From Bacteroidota bacterium (lineage in GTDB: Bacteria > Bacteroidota > Bacteroidia > Bacteroidales > Prolixibacteraceae): DNA of 63,189 nucleotides. Every line of letters starts with the position of its first letter. The first letter of the stretch is position 1. The position numbers and the translations under genes were made by a program. Below are positions 54,753 through 63,189 of the stretch, one piece after another. The stretch spans positions 1-63,189 of the forward strand of contig JAJUGZ010000010.1 of assembly GCA_029265715.1 (NCBI GenBank), written 5' to 3'. The notes beneath the pieces were generated by a model. It was not told where the DNA came from. It worked only from the letters and a program-made list of their open reading frames with translations, and ran no database searches.

Positions 54753-55853
54753 ATGGCTTTACAGTGTGGGATCGTGGGATTGCCCAATGTCGGGAAATCG
54801 ACACTTTTTAACTGTTTGTCGAATGCAAAGGCGCAATCTGCAAACTTTCCGTTTTGTACAATTGAACCCAATCTGGGCGTAATCACAGTTCCTGATGAAC
54901 GGTTGAATAAGTTGGCCGAATTAGTTCATCCCGAACGAATTGTACCTACTACTGTCGAAATTGTCGATATTGCCGGTTTGGTTCGTGGCGCCAGCAAAGG
55001 GGAGGGATTAGGAAATAAATTTCTTGCCAATATTCGTGAAACAGATGCAATTATCCATGTTCTGCGTTGTTTCGAAAATGATAACATTACACACGTTGAT
55101 ACAACCATCGATCCGGTCCGCGACAAAGAAACCATTGATATTGAGCTGCAGTTAAAGGATTTGGAAACGGTTGAAAGCCGTATTGTAAAAGTTGAAAAAC
55201 AGGCTAAAGCAGGGAACGACCCGGAAGCTAAGCGTATGTTTAAACTTCTGACGCAATACCGCGATGTGTTAATGCAGGGGAAATCGGCAAGAACAGTGGA
55301 GATCGAGGAGGCTGACCAAAAGCTTGCAAAAGATCTGCAATTGCTGACCAATAAACCAATTTTGTATGTCTGCAATGTCGATGAAGCATCGGTTATTTCA
55401 GGAAATGCATTTGTTGATGCAGTGAAAGAGGCGATTAAAGATGAAAATGCTGAATTGCTTGTAATTGCAGCAGCAACTGAAGCTGATATTGCTGAACTCG
55501 AAAGTTATGAGGAACGTCAGATGTTCCTGGAAGATCTGGGCTTGAAAGAATCGGGGGTTAATAAATTAATTAAGAGCGCCTACCGCCTGTTGCAACTTGA
55601 AACTTATTTTACGGCAGGGGTCAAAGAAGTTCGGGCGTGGACTTATAAACGTGGGTTCAAAGCTCCCCAGGCTGCCGGTGTCATTCATTCAGACTTTGAA
55701 AAAGGGTTTATTCGCGCAGAGGTTATTAAATATGCTGATTTTATAACTTACGGATCGGAACAGGCTTGCAAAGAGGCTGGAAAAATGTCGATTGAGGGGA
55801 AGGATTATGTCGTTCAGGATGGCGATATTATGCATTTTCGGTTTAATGTGTAA
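54753..55853 (+). CDS. ychF: Ribosome-binding ATPase YchF
   Basis: An OBG-type P-loop protein, 366 residues, that hydrolyses ATP and binds ribosomes. Walker A is GLPNVGKST (9-17), with DIAGLVRGASKGEGLGN and the altered NVDE nucleotide-specificity motif, followed by a coiled-coil insert and the C-terminal TGS domain (TYKRGFKAPQAAG, GDIMHFRFNV). Confidence 0.97.
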   Translation: MALQCGIVGLPNVGKSTLFNCLSNAKAQSANFPFCTIEPNLGVITVPDERLNKLAELVHPERIVPTTVEIVDIAGLVRGASKGEGLGNKFLANIRETDAIIHVLRCFENDNITHVDTTIDPVRDKETIDIELQLKDLETVESRIVKVEKQAKAGNDPEAKRMFKLLTQYRDVLMQGKSARTVEIEEADQKLAKDLQLLTNKPILYVCNVDEASVISGNAFVDAVKEAIKDENAELLVIAAATEADIAELESYEERQMFLEDLGLKESGVNKLIKSAYRLLQLETYFTAGVKEVRAWTYKRGFKAPQAAGVIHSDFEKGFIRAEVIKYADFITYGSEQACKEAGKMSIEGKDYVVQDGDIMHFRFNV

Positions 55854-55889
55854 CCCGATCCGGAGCCAAAAGCTTCTGATAAAATATAG

Positions 55890-55937
55890 AAGAACGCTTT
55901 TGTCTTGTTTTATCAAGGCAGAAGCGTTCTTGTTTTT
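55890..55937 (+). terminator. Terminator after ychF with a competing hairpin
   Basis: AAGAACGCTTTTG (55890-55902) pairs with CAGAAGCGTTCTT (55919-55931, one G-T pair), followed by GTTTTT. An upstream segment (55872-55884) can pair instead with 55908-55913 and 55919-55925. The rest of the 405-bp gap to asnB is AT-rich with only the asnB promoter visible. Confidence 0.7.
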
Positions 55938-56180
55938 GGGGAATGGGGATGTTGTAGAAAAAAAAGGAGGGAGCCGGGTAAATTTGTGTTTTTTTATTCT
56001 GGTTGGTGTGTTTGAGGGGGCTTATTTGAAAATGATATTCTGTTTTTTTTGATGAAGTGGGTGCTAATTGAGGGGAGTACTTTGGAAAATGTATTTTTCA
56101 ATTTGTCAATCTTTTGGAAGTTCGGTCGCAAATGAGTTATTTTTGTTGTTAAAAATCACAAAAAAAGACAGAATTTGTTT

Positions 56181-56208
56181 TTGTAATAGAGCAAAGTGTT
56201 TATTTTTG
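56181..56208 (+). promoter_or_regulatory. asnB promoter
   Basis: TTG (56181-56183) followed after 17 bp by TATTTTTG (56201-56208), about 50 bp before the asnB ATG. Confidence 0.65.
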
Positions 56209-56258
56209 GTGTCTCGTTGAGTAAAAAAGATTGAATAGATTTTAAAAATTTTGGCAAA

Positions 56259-57929
56259 ATGTGTGGATTTGTAGGAGCATTTGATTTAAAAGTGGATGTA
56301 GCAGAGTTGCGTCCTCAGGTTTTAAAGATGTCGAAACGTATTCGTCACCGCGGGCCCGACTGGTCTGGTGTTTTTGCGTGTGACAAAGCGATATTATCTC
56401 ACGAACGTCTTTCAATTGTAGACCCGGAATCGGGAGGCCAGCCTCTTTACAGTAAAGATGGGAATCTGGTGTTGGCTGTAAATGGCGAAATTTACAATCA
56501 CCATGAAATCCGGAAAAGGCTGAGTGGTTCTTATGAATTTTTAACCCAGTCGGATTGCGAGGTAATTCTGGCCCTGTATCAGGAAAAAGGGATTGACTTT
56601 TTGGAAGACCTGAACGGGATTTTTGCTTTTGCCCTTTACGATCAGAAAAATGATTGTTATCTGGTTGCCCGCGACCATATCGGAATTATTCCGCTTTATA
56701 TGGGTTGGGATGCAAATGGAACTTTTTATGTGGCTTCCGAATTAAAATCACTCGAAGGGTTCTGCAACAAAATTCAGGAATTTATGCCGGGAACCTACCT
56801 TTATAGTGGTGATGGAGAAGTAAAGACCTGGTATAAGCGTGACTGGATGCAATATGATGCCGTGAAAGATAATCCAACATCGATTGACGATTTGCGCAAT
56901 GCGCTCGAGGCTGCTGTTCACCGTCAGCTGATGTCTGATGTTCCTTACGGTGTTTTACTTTCAGGAGGGCTGGATTCGTCTGTTATTTCAGCGATTGCTA
57001 AAAAATATGCTGCATTCCGGGTCGAATCGGATGAACCGCAAACGGCCTGGTGGCCTCAGTTGCACTCGTTTGCCGTTGGTTTGAAAGGATCCCCGGATTT
57101 GGCAGCCGCCAAGAAAGTAGCTGAGCACATTGGAACTGTCCATCACGAAATACATTTTACCGTACAGGAAGGACTGGATGCGATCCGCGATGTAATTTAT
57201 CATCTGGAAACATACGATGTAACGACGGTCCGGGCGTCGACTCCCATGTACCTGATGGCCCGGGTTATCAAATCGATGGGGGTAAAGATGGTCCTTTCCG
57301 GTGAAGGGGCCGACGAAGTTTTCGGAGGTTATCTGTACTTCCATAAAGCGCCTAACGCTCAGGCTTTCCATGAAGAAACGGTTCGCAAACTCAGCAAACT
57401 GCATTTGTATGATTGTTTGCGAGCCAATAAATCGCTGGCAGCATGGGGGGTTGAAGGTCGTGTTCCGTTTCTCGACAAAGAATTCCTAGATGTGGCCATG
57501 CGCCTGAACCCGGAAGACAAAATGGCAAAAAATGGTCGGATGGAGAAATGGGTTGTTCGGAAAGCATTTGAAGATTACCTGCCTGCTAGTGTTGCCTGGC
57601 GCCAGAAAGAACAGTTTTCTGACGGCGTTGGATATAACTGGATTGATTCATTGAAAGCGATGGTTGCTGAAAAAGTTTCTGACGAGCAGATGAAAAATGC
57701 CAAATATCGGTTCCCGATAAACACGCCGATGTCGAAAGAAGAGTATTTCTATCGTTCGATATTCACCGAACATTTTCCATCTGATTCGGCTGCAATGTGT
57801 GTTCCGTCAGTGCCTTCGGTCGCTTGTTCTACTCCGGAAGCGCTTGCCTGGGACGAAAGTTTTAAAAATAATATCGACCCATCTGGTCGCGCAGTAGCCG
57901 GTGTGCATATCGATGGATACAAAAAATAG
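56259..57929 (+). CDS. asnB: Asparagine synthase (glutamine-hydrolysing)
   Basis: Makes asparagine from aspartate, ATP and glutamine. The 556-residue protein has the N-terminal nucleophile C2 (MCGFVGAF), glutaminase domain (about 2-190), and synthetase domain with PP-loop SGGLDSS at 235-241 and the SGEGADEVFGGY segment. Length and layout match AsnB of E. coli type. It is transcribed alone with a long leader region and a terminator after it. Confidence 0.97.
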   Translation: MCGFVGAFDLKVDVAELRPQVLKMSKRIRHRGPDWSGVFACDKAILSHERLSIVDPESGGQPLYSKDGNLVLAVNGEIYNHHEIRKRLSGSYEFLTQSDCEVILALYQEKGIDFLEDLNGIFAFALYDQKNDCYLVARDHIGIIPLYMGWDANGTFYVASELKSLEGFCNKIQEFMPGTYLYSGDGEVKTWYKRDWMQYDAVKDNPTSIDDLRNALEAAVHRQLMSDVPYGVLLSGGLDSSVISAIAKKYAAFRVESDEPQTAWWPQLHSFAVGLKGSPDLAAAKKVAEHIGTVHHEIHFTVQEGLDAIRDVIYHLETYDVTTVRASTPMYLMARVIKSMGVKMVLSGEGADEVFGGYLYFHKAPNAQAFHEETVRKLSKLHLYDCLRANKSLAAWGVEGRVPFLDKEFLDVAMRLNPEDKMAKNGRMEKWVVRKAFEDYLPASVAWRQKEQFSDGVGYNWIDSLKAMVAEKVSDEQMKNAKYRFPINTPMSKEEYFYRSIFTEHFPSDSAAMCVPSVPSVACSTPEALAWDESFKNNIDPSGRAVAGVHIDGYKK

Positions 57930-58030
57930 TATATTTGTGGACGTTTAACAGATCTGTTGAAAGAATTATCAAATTAAGATATTCCCAAATAGCTGTTTAC
58001 CAGCTGTTAAATTGCCAAAATTGAGTGTGT

Positions 58031-58061
58031 GGGCCGAAACGTGAGTTTCGGCTCTTTTTTT
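58031..58061 (+). terminator. Terminator after asnB
   Basis: GCCGAAAC (58033-58040) pairs with GTTTCGGC (58045-58052) around GTGA, followed by TCTTTTTTT. It lies about 100 bp after the asnB stop. Confidence 0.85.
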
Positions 58062-58120
58062 CATTCCGGATAAAGAACCAATTTTTTGATAACTTCGCGG
58101 CATATTCCTGAAATCAAATT

Positions 58121-59032
58121 ATGCGACCGTATTGGGGAGAAATTGCCGCCTTGCTGACGGCCTTTTTCTGGACTGTCACCAGTCTTTCGTTCGAATCGGC
58201 CGGGAAGCGGGTGGGTTCGCTGTCGGTCAATCTGATCCGTTTAGTGTTTGCCTTCTTGATTTATGGTGTTGTAAATTATATCCGGCGCGGTTTATTTTTC
58301 CCGGTTGATGCTACTCCCCAGGCTTGGATGTGGCTGGCTTTGTCGGGACTGGTTGGCTTTGTTATTGGCGATTTGCTGCTTTTCCAGGCGTATGTGGTGA
58401 TTGGCGCCCGCATTTCGATGCTGATCATGGCATTGGCACCTCCTGTGACTGCTTTTGTAAGCTGGCTGATGCTGGGCGAAACCATGTCGCTCATGAAATG
58501 GGTCGGGATGGTTGTTACGCTGAGTGGTATTGCCATCGTGATCCTGAAACGGGAGAAAAAAGAATTGGATTCGCAGGCCCGGGCCCGAATTACGACCGGC
58601 TATCCGATTAAAGGAATTTTACTGGCATTCGGGGGCGCTATTGGGCAGGGGGTCGGGTTGGTCTTCAGTAAAAAAGGGATGGGCGATTACGATGCGTTTG
58701 CTGCGTCACACATTCGTGTAATGACCGGGATGCTTGGTTTTTTCGTCTTGTTTCTGATATTGAAGCACTATAAAAGGGTGTGGGAAGCCCTGCACAACGT
58801 GCCAGCAATGAAGCGTATTGCGCTGGGATCGGTGTTTGGTCCATTTCTGGGCGTTTCATTTTCGTTGTTGGCTATTCAACATACGCAGGCCGGGATTGCT
58901 GCAACCCTCATGTCGATTGTGCCGGTGCTGATCATCCCTCCGGCCTTGTTCCTTTTTCATGAAAAAGTGAACTGGAAAGAGATTGTCGGGGCCCTAATTA
59001 CAGTGGGTGGGGTGGCTGTGTTCTTTTTATAA
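58121..59032 (+). CDS. DMT-superfamily transporter (EamA)
   Basis: A 303-residue inner-membrane protein with about ten helices in two EamA repeats (about 5-140 and 165-300). Family members export amino acids or other metabolites; the substrate here is unknown. TAACTTCG at 58089-58096 is a near-consensus -7 box. Two small membrane-protein genes follow closely on the same strand. Confidence 0.9.
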   Translation: MRPYWGEIAALLTAFFWTVTSLSFESAGKRVGSLSVNLIRLVFAFLIYGVVNYIRRGLFFPVDATPQAWMWLALSGLVGFVIGDLLLFQAYVVIGARISMLIMALAPPVTAFVSWLMLGETMSLMKWVGMVVTLSGIAIVILKREKKELDSQARARITTGYPIKGILLAFGGAIGQGVGLVFSKKGMGDYDAFAASHIRVMTGMLGFFVLFLILKHYKRVWEALHNVPAMKRIALGSVFGPFLGVSFSLLAIQHTQAGIAATLMSIVPVLIIPPALFLFHEKVNWKEIVGALITVGGVAVFFL

Positions 59033-59066
59033 CTATTTTTATAACTTAATTAACGTGTTTCTGCAA

Positions 59067-59357
59067 ATGAGCCCTAAGCTGAAATCAATTTTAGCCCATT
59101 TGACAATTCTTGGCTGGATTGTTGCTTTTATTTTTAACCGGATGGATCCGGATTCGGTTACCGGCTTTTATTTAAGGCAAACCCTTGGTTTATATTTGTT
59201 TATATTAATCGGGGGATTAATCCCTTCAATTAAAGTTTTGATTGTCATGTTACTTTTTGTTTTGTGGGTTTTCAGCTTTGTTGGTGCGACACAGCAACAG
59301 CAAAAGGAAATCCCTTATCTTGGTCCAGTCTTTCAACGGTGGTTTAAAAACATTTGA
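59067..59357 (+). CDS. Small membrane protein (DUF4870-like)
   Basis: A 96-residue protein with about three membrane segments. The YLRQTLGLYLFILIGGLIP stretch resembles DUF4870-type proteins. The ATG at 59067 is preferred to an in-frame start inside the EamA gene. It begins 34 bp after the transporter and overlaps the next gene by 1 nt (TGATG). Function unknown. Confidence 0.65.
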   Translation: MSPKLKSILAHLTILGWIVAFIFNRMDPDSVTGFYLRQTLGLYLFILIGGLIPSIKVLIVMLLFVLWVFSFVGATQQQQKEIPYLGPVFQRWFKNI

Positions 59358-59770
59358 TGAAGGAAGAATTTAAACGTCTTTTTACCCGCCCGTTTCTGTA
59401 CATTTTGTCCGGAATGATTTTTATGGCCATGGTTATTAGCATTGCCCGGACAAACTGGTTCTTGTTTTGTTACATTCCGCTGATGCTGGCAGCGATTGGC
59501 ATCTCCCTGAATAATATACCGATGTATCCGGAAGCCACCCTGCCGGGAAAATGGATGCGCGTAATTTTCTTCTCGCTGGGCATGATTATCGCAGAAATTA
59601 TATATCTCCTGGGCTTTTTAATGCGAAACAGATTCGATCTGTCTCATGAGGCCTGGATAAGTACTATAAGCGTAGTTGGTATCGAGTTAATCCTTGCTTT
59701 GCTCGCATTCGTACTTTTTTGGTCGATTGCCGAAGGGGTCCGCTATTTGTTTAAGAAGTACCTTGGTTAG
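59357..59770 (+). CDS. Four-helix membrane protein of unknown function
   Basis: A 137-residue protein with four predicted membrane helices (about 14-31, 35-53, 65-88, 101-128) and basic ends. The ATG overlaps the previous stop by 1 nt, so the two are coupled; a TTG at 59354 is less likely. No family recognised. Confidence 0.65.
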   Translation: MKEEFKRLFTRPFLYILSGMIFMAMVISIARTNWFLFCYIPLMLAAIGISLNNIPMYPEATLPGKWMRVIFFSLGMIIAEIIYLLGFLMRNRFDLSHEAWISTISVVGIELILALLAFVLFWSIAEGVRYLFKKYLG

Positions 59771-59907
59771 CTTGCAGCCACGGGGAAGTCTGATCCAATA
59801 ATTTGAGTTGATTACCGGATCGGCCTCGGTCATAACTTTTTTGTTCGGGGTTTTCCGGGTTCTGTTTTTGTTGAGATACTGATCTTAGAAGACCTGTGTG
59901 ATGTTCG

Positions 59908-61524
59908 TCAGTTGATTAAGATCTTGGTCGATATGGGCAGATGGTTTCTGAAATACATTTTAAGTACGTAAGTCCCGTGAGGGAGATCTGAAACCGAAAT
60001 TTTTTTGTCGCTTGTTTCTGTTACCCGACAGACTTTGGCCTTAGTTCCCAAAATCGTGAAGAATTCGATCAAATTCAGGTCTCCTGAACTTTCCAGATAT
60101 ACATATTCGGTTGCAGGGTTGGGAAAAAGTCTGTAGCTCAATCCTTGATTGTACACGATTGGTATGGTCGTTGCCGATTGTCCCGGCATGTTTTTATCGA
60201 GCCAGTTGATACGAGTAGTAATCCAGGTACGCAGTTTTTCAACTTCGCCGGAATAGGAATTCGGAATGGCATCAACTTCAGGCGCACCAACGTTTTGTCC
60301 CAGAATTGGCCATTGGCTGTAATGCCTGACTTGCGCTTCGGCAACCAGTGTTTTAACCGAGTCAATGTAATGGTTAATGTAATTGAGACTTAAGTACGAG
60401 TTTCTTAGTTCAAAATATCGCTGGTTAAGGGCATTGGCGAAATTCGGGTCTTGTAGTAACCGCACCATCCAGCCGGGCGATGTTGGCCACGGGTTGCAGT
60501 CGTTTAGCATGTAGCTCCAGCCCGAGCCATCGGTTTGGCTAAACATATAGCAGTCCCAGATGTTCTTCCAGGCCCAGTCGAAATCCCAAACCGGACCGGC
60601 GTGCAAACGGCCATCCTTGCTGTTTTTGTCTTTGTAGAAGTACTCGCTTTTTTTGAACGCATCAACGTTTCTGGATACTTCGCTGACAATGAAATAATCG
60701 ATAAACGATTGTACATCAATCCAAGCCTGGTATCCTGTTGCCGGATTCGCAAAGTTGTTGCTGTACAGAGTTGTTTCGAATGAATTGACAAAGTCTTTCA
60801 GGTAACTTTTTTGCTGGTAAACCAGTTCGGTTGGTTTAGGGTCATGATAAACAAAATATACGCTTTTCCCGGGATGATCGATAGGCGAGTAATTGCTCTT
60901 CCAACTGTTCGACGAGTCGTAGTAATCTACTTTAAAGATATAACCGCCTGTAACGTCGTCGCCTGAAATATCGGTCGTTTTCAGGTTGGCAATATTCACG
61001 CGCCCTTTGTCCCGCTTGATTTTTTCTGTAAAAACATAAATTCCCTGATATTGTCCGTTGACGAGCACTTCGCAAAGTTGGGTACGGGGAGCATAATGGC
61101 CCATTTTACGGAACAGATCGAAGGCCAGTGTGTTTCGCATAAATGATTTATCGTTGTAGTTGGCCAACAGGATCCAGTCGTTTTCGGCAGGCATTCCGAG
61201 CAGCGAAACATCAAAATTGTTCCCGTTTGAGTCGCGTGTTTCAATTCCGTATGGTTTTTGTGGCAGGGAGGCTGAATAAGACCCGCGTATTTCAATACCA
61301 ATCTTTCCATCGTAAACATTGCCCGGGTCGGTTGGCTTATTGGGAATCCCGGGGCCATTGCTGATTATCTTCATGGATGCATCTATTTTATAGGCATCAG
61401 GGATTGTTTTTCCATTGGTATTGATAATAATCAGAGGAAGGTTGGATGATGTAAATGCGGTTGTGCCGGCAATGGCACGACTATATACCAATCCGAATAG
61501 AAGCAGGAAGAGTGCAAGTTTCAT
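59908..61524 (-). CDS. CotH-kinase-family protein with T9SS C-terminal signal
   Basis: A 538-residue secreted protein: signal peptide (MKLALFLLLF..., ending AIAG), a CotH-type domain (about 70-430) with GIEIRGSYSASLPQKPYGIE, WILLANYNDKSFMRN, GQYQGIYVFTEKIKRDKGR and the metal-site-like GPVWDFDWAW, then a T9SS type A sorting domain from YRLFPNPATEY. CotH proteins of spores are atypical protein kinases, but the role of the many secreted bacteroidotal members is not established. The start codon sits exactly at the edge of a repeat array. Confidence 0.9.
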   Translation of the reverse strand: MKLALFLLLFGLVYSRAIAGTTAFTSSNLPLIIINTNGKTIPDAYKIDASMKIISNGPGIPNKPTDPGNVYDGKIGIEIRGSYSASLPQKPYGIETRDSNGNNFDVSLLGMPAENDWILLANYNDKSFMRNTLAFDLFRKMGHYAPRTQLCEVLVNGQYQGIYVFTEKIKRDKGRVNIANLKTTDISGDDVTGGYIFKVDYYDSSNSWKSNYSPIDHPGKSVYFVYHDPKPTELVYQQKSYLKDFVNSFETTLYSNNFANPATGYQAWIDVQSFIDYFIVSEVSRNVDAFKKSEYFYKDKNSKDGRLHAGPVWDFDWAWKNIWDCYMFSQTDGSGWSYMLNDCNPWPTSPGWMVRLLQDPNFANALNQRYFELRNSYLSLNYINHYIDSVKTLVAEAQVRHYSQWPILGQNVGAPEVDAIPNSYSGEVEKLRTWITTRINWLDKNMPGQSATTIPIVYNQGLSYRLFPNPATEYVYLESSGDLNLIEFFTILGTKAKVCRVTETSDKKISVSDLPHGTYVLKMYFRNHLPISTKILIN

Positions 61525-61793
61525 TCGTATAAATTTTCAAAGTTGTTTCTTACAATTTTCGTATCTATTTCTGTTTTTCAAACTAGTTTTTCAACGAGAT
61601 GGAATAGCCATTTATACATTCCCGGTTGGTATAAGCTTCAGCTTTTATGGCTATTTCATCTGTATAAATTTTCAAAGCAGGTTCGTAAAACTTTCGTAAC
61701 AGCTTTTTCTTTTCAATCAAATTAGCACCGACATGGAATAGCCATTTGTACATTTTCGGGTGATATGAGCTATGGCCCTTATGGCTATTTCAT
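61522..61793. repeat. Stem-loop/spacer repeat array, copy 2 (units C and D)
   Basis: From the cotH-like start codon outward: spacer 61526-61597 (72 nt), unit C (arms 61598-61611 and 61647-61660, 35-nt loop), spacer 61661-61732 (72 nt), unit D (arms 61733-61745 and 61781-61793, 35-nt loop). The loop of C matches that of unit B in array 1 at 32 of 35 positions. Period is about 135 bp. Each right arm reads GATGAAATAGCCAT on the minus strand, placing ATG-AAA-TAG where the gene has ATG-AAA. The remaining 118 bp to the next gene hold nothing I can name. Confidence 0.85.
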
Positions 61794-61911
61794 ATTAGCT
61801 TCGCGTAATGATGATTGTTCGTTTGTTATTGAAACGAAATATAAACTTATTTTTTGTAAGTTTTGTGTTCGCAACGGGGTGTTAATTTGACAGGAAGTGT
61901 TCTTGAACAAG

Positions 61912-63180
61912 TCAGATTACATAAAGGATGAGTGATGCTGTTAATCCGGAAAGAATAAGGATTCCGAAACTCCAGCTTAGTTTTTTCCGGATTTGGGAGC
62001 CTGAAAGAGCGACCGCATAAATCATTTTCAGAAGATTGTTGCTGTTGGTGGCATTCAGAATGGACAGCGCAACGGTGGTCTGGTTAATTCCGGAGCTTTG
62101 CTGGAGCAGGTTTAGCAGGAACGGGTCGATATCGGTAACGCCAACCACAAAAGCCAGGTTTGTTACCCCGGAATTCCCGTAATTTTTCAGTACATAGTCG
62201 GTAACGATGGCAAAAAACACGAACAGGGCTCCGAATACAGAGGCTGTTTTTAGTTCGAGTGGATTTTTCGAGGGACTGAGTGGGTTTACTTCGGTTGATG
62301 GCCCGGAGGGGAGTGCGATAATCTTTGAAAGCAGAAAAGAAATTCCAAATAAAATTAGAAACGGGATGGCTAATATCTTAGCAATTGTCGGACTGAATAT
62401 CAGTGCCAGAACCAAAATCCGGAGGTACATCATGCCGTTGGCCAGCATAATAGCCGAAACCGTTTCTCTGCCGTGGGGCTCGGTCCGTTCTTTTCGGGCC
62501 AGGATCACGGTTGTTGCCGTACTGCTGTATATTCCGCCAAGGATGCCGGTCAGGGTTAATCCGGAGTCGGGGAAAACGAATTTTTTTAGGATATAACTGG
62601 CGTATGATATTCCGGAAACAACCAAAATGGCCAGCCATAAATGGTAAGGAGAAACAGGGATATGTTCTGAAATGTTCTTTTCGGGGAGCAAGGGTAAAAT
62701 AATACCTGCAAATGCAATGAATTTAGCCAGGGTAATGAATTCTTCTTCCGACGCTTTTTTCGACAGAGTGATGAAATGGCTTTTCATCTCGGTCAGGATT
62801 AGAATGGCAACGACAAACGATAATACCAACCAAACGGGCTGTGTAAAAATCATGATTGGTAAACAATAGGTTAGAAGGGCCAGAATGGAACTGGTAAGCC
62901 CGTAGCTGGAATGCTGGCTTATTTTTTGGAAATATTGAACGGTCAGTAAAAGGCCGATGACTGAAAAGCCAATCAGAAATGGAACATAGGTTTGCGTGTC
63001 GGCAATAAATAAGACATATCCCAATAGGCCGATGAACGTAAATGTGCGATCGGTCCCAAACAACAAATCTTCATTTTCGTGGAGATGATGCCGTCGCTGT
63101 TCCAGTCCAATCAGTAAAGAAAATACAAGAACTAACAGGAAGTTGATAATTTCTTCGGGTATGTAGTTTAAGATTTCCAT
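61912..63180 (-). CDS. MgtC/SapB-DUF4010 family membrane protein
   Basis: A 422-residue polytopic membrane protein. The N-terminal third has the MgtC-like FSLLIGLEQRRH and TFTFIGLLGY segments; the rest, with GGIYSSTATTVILARK and NLAFVVGVTDIDPFLLNLL, fits DUF4010. About 12 helices are visible. Function is unknown. Its ATG is at 63180, 9 bp from the window end, so its promoter is not included. Confidence 0.88.
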   Translation of the reverse strand: MEILNYIPEEIINFLLVLVFSLLIGLEQRRHHLHENEDLLFGTDRTFTFIGLLGYVLFIADTQTYVPFLIGFSVIGLLLTVQYFQKISQHSSYGLTSSILALLTYCLPIMIFTQPVWLVLSFVVAILILTEMKSHFITLSKKASEEEFITLAKFIAFAGIILPLLPEKNISEHIPVSPYHLWLAILVVSGISYASYILKKFVFPDSGLTLTGILGGIYSSTATTVILARKERTEPHGRETVSAIMLANGMMYLRILVLALIFSPTIAKILAIPFLILFGISFLLSKIIALPSGPSTEVNPLSPSKNPLELKTASVFGALFVFFAIVTDYVLKNYGNSGVTNLAFVVGVTDIDPFLLNLLQQSSGINQTTVALSILNATNSNNLLKMIYAVALSGSQIRKKLSWSFGILILSGLTASLILYVI

Positions 63181-63189
63181 AAAATCTAT

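Noticed and set aside
55792-56052. Open frame in the ychF-asnB gap
   Set aside because: It overlaps ychF, spans the terminator, and is Phe/Leu-rich only because of T runs.
61522-61793. CRISPR array
   Set aside because: Repeats are palindromic with conserved spacers of 72 nt; there are too few units and no cas genes.

Overview
The window is chromosomal DNA of a Bacteroidota bacterium, most likely a Bacteroidales/Marinilabiliales-type lineage (a judgement from gene content, not a search). Supporting evidence: promoters of the form TAnnTTTG in front of many genes, few Shine-Dalgarno sequences, a GldB lipoprotein, a PorT-like barrel, two secreted proteins with type IX secretion (T9SS) C-terminal signals, and a str-S10-spc-alpha ribosomal superoperon that lacks tuf. 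I see no rRNA, tRNA, CRISPR array, insertion sequence or prophage.

Layout. 1-6,800: an outer-membrane protein, aspS, a mannonate dehydratase/SDR pair (hexuronate catabolism) separated by repeat units, and a sufE-sufT-like pair. 7,000-16,400: rubrerythrin, an AraC-type regulator, an OmpA-like protein, two unusual secreted proteins, gldB, a PorT-like protein, nadE and a Crp-type regulator. 16,400-28,400: a MORN-type protein, a T9SS subtilase, xseAB, a chorismatase/RidA-like protein, a tandem pair of jelly-roll proteins, a small secreted protein with a patterned promoter, and a C39-peptidase ABC exporter with its HlyD adaptor.

28,400-45,900: the ribosomal superoperon rpsL-rpsG-fusA-rpsJ ... rplO-secY, then a terminator and a new promoter, then infA-rpmJ-rpsM-rpsK-rpsD-rpoA-rplQ, closed by a perfect 21-bp hairpin. 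Two small genes, rpmD and rpmJ, were read directly from the sequence. 45,900-63,189: a stand-alone response regulator, ettA, a WbuC-like cupin, two tandem copies of a probable small-RNA gene, hisS, hutH, an ECF sigma/anti-sigma-like/Spy-like cluster, an NrtR-like regulator, ychF, asnB, an EamA transporter, two small membrane proteins, a T9SS CotH protein and a DUF4010/MgtC membrane protein.

Three non-coding structures stand out. (1) A repeat family of about 135 bp (a 72-nt spacer plus a stem-loop of about 62 nt) occurs only upstream of uxuA and of the cotH-like gene, and each gene's start codon lies where the repeat carries its own ATG-AAA-TAG. (2) A tandemly duplicated promoter-transcript-terminator unit lies in front of hisS and looks like two paralogous small RNAs. 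(3) Four TTGTCA hexamers, spaced 21, 10 and 11 bp, sit just upstream of a clear Bacteroidota promoter for a small secreted protein, resembling a response-regulator operator.
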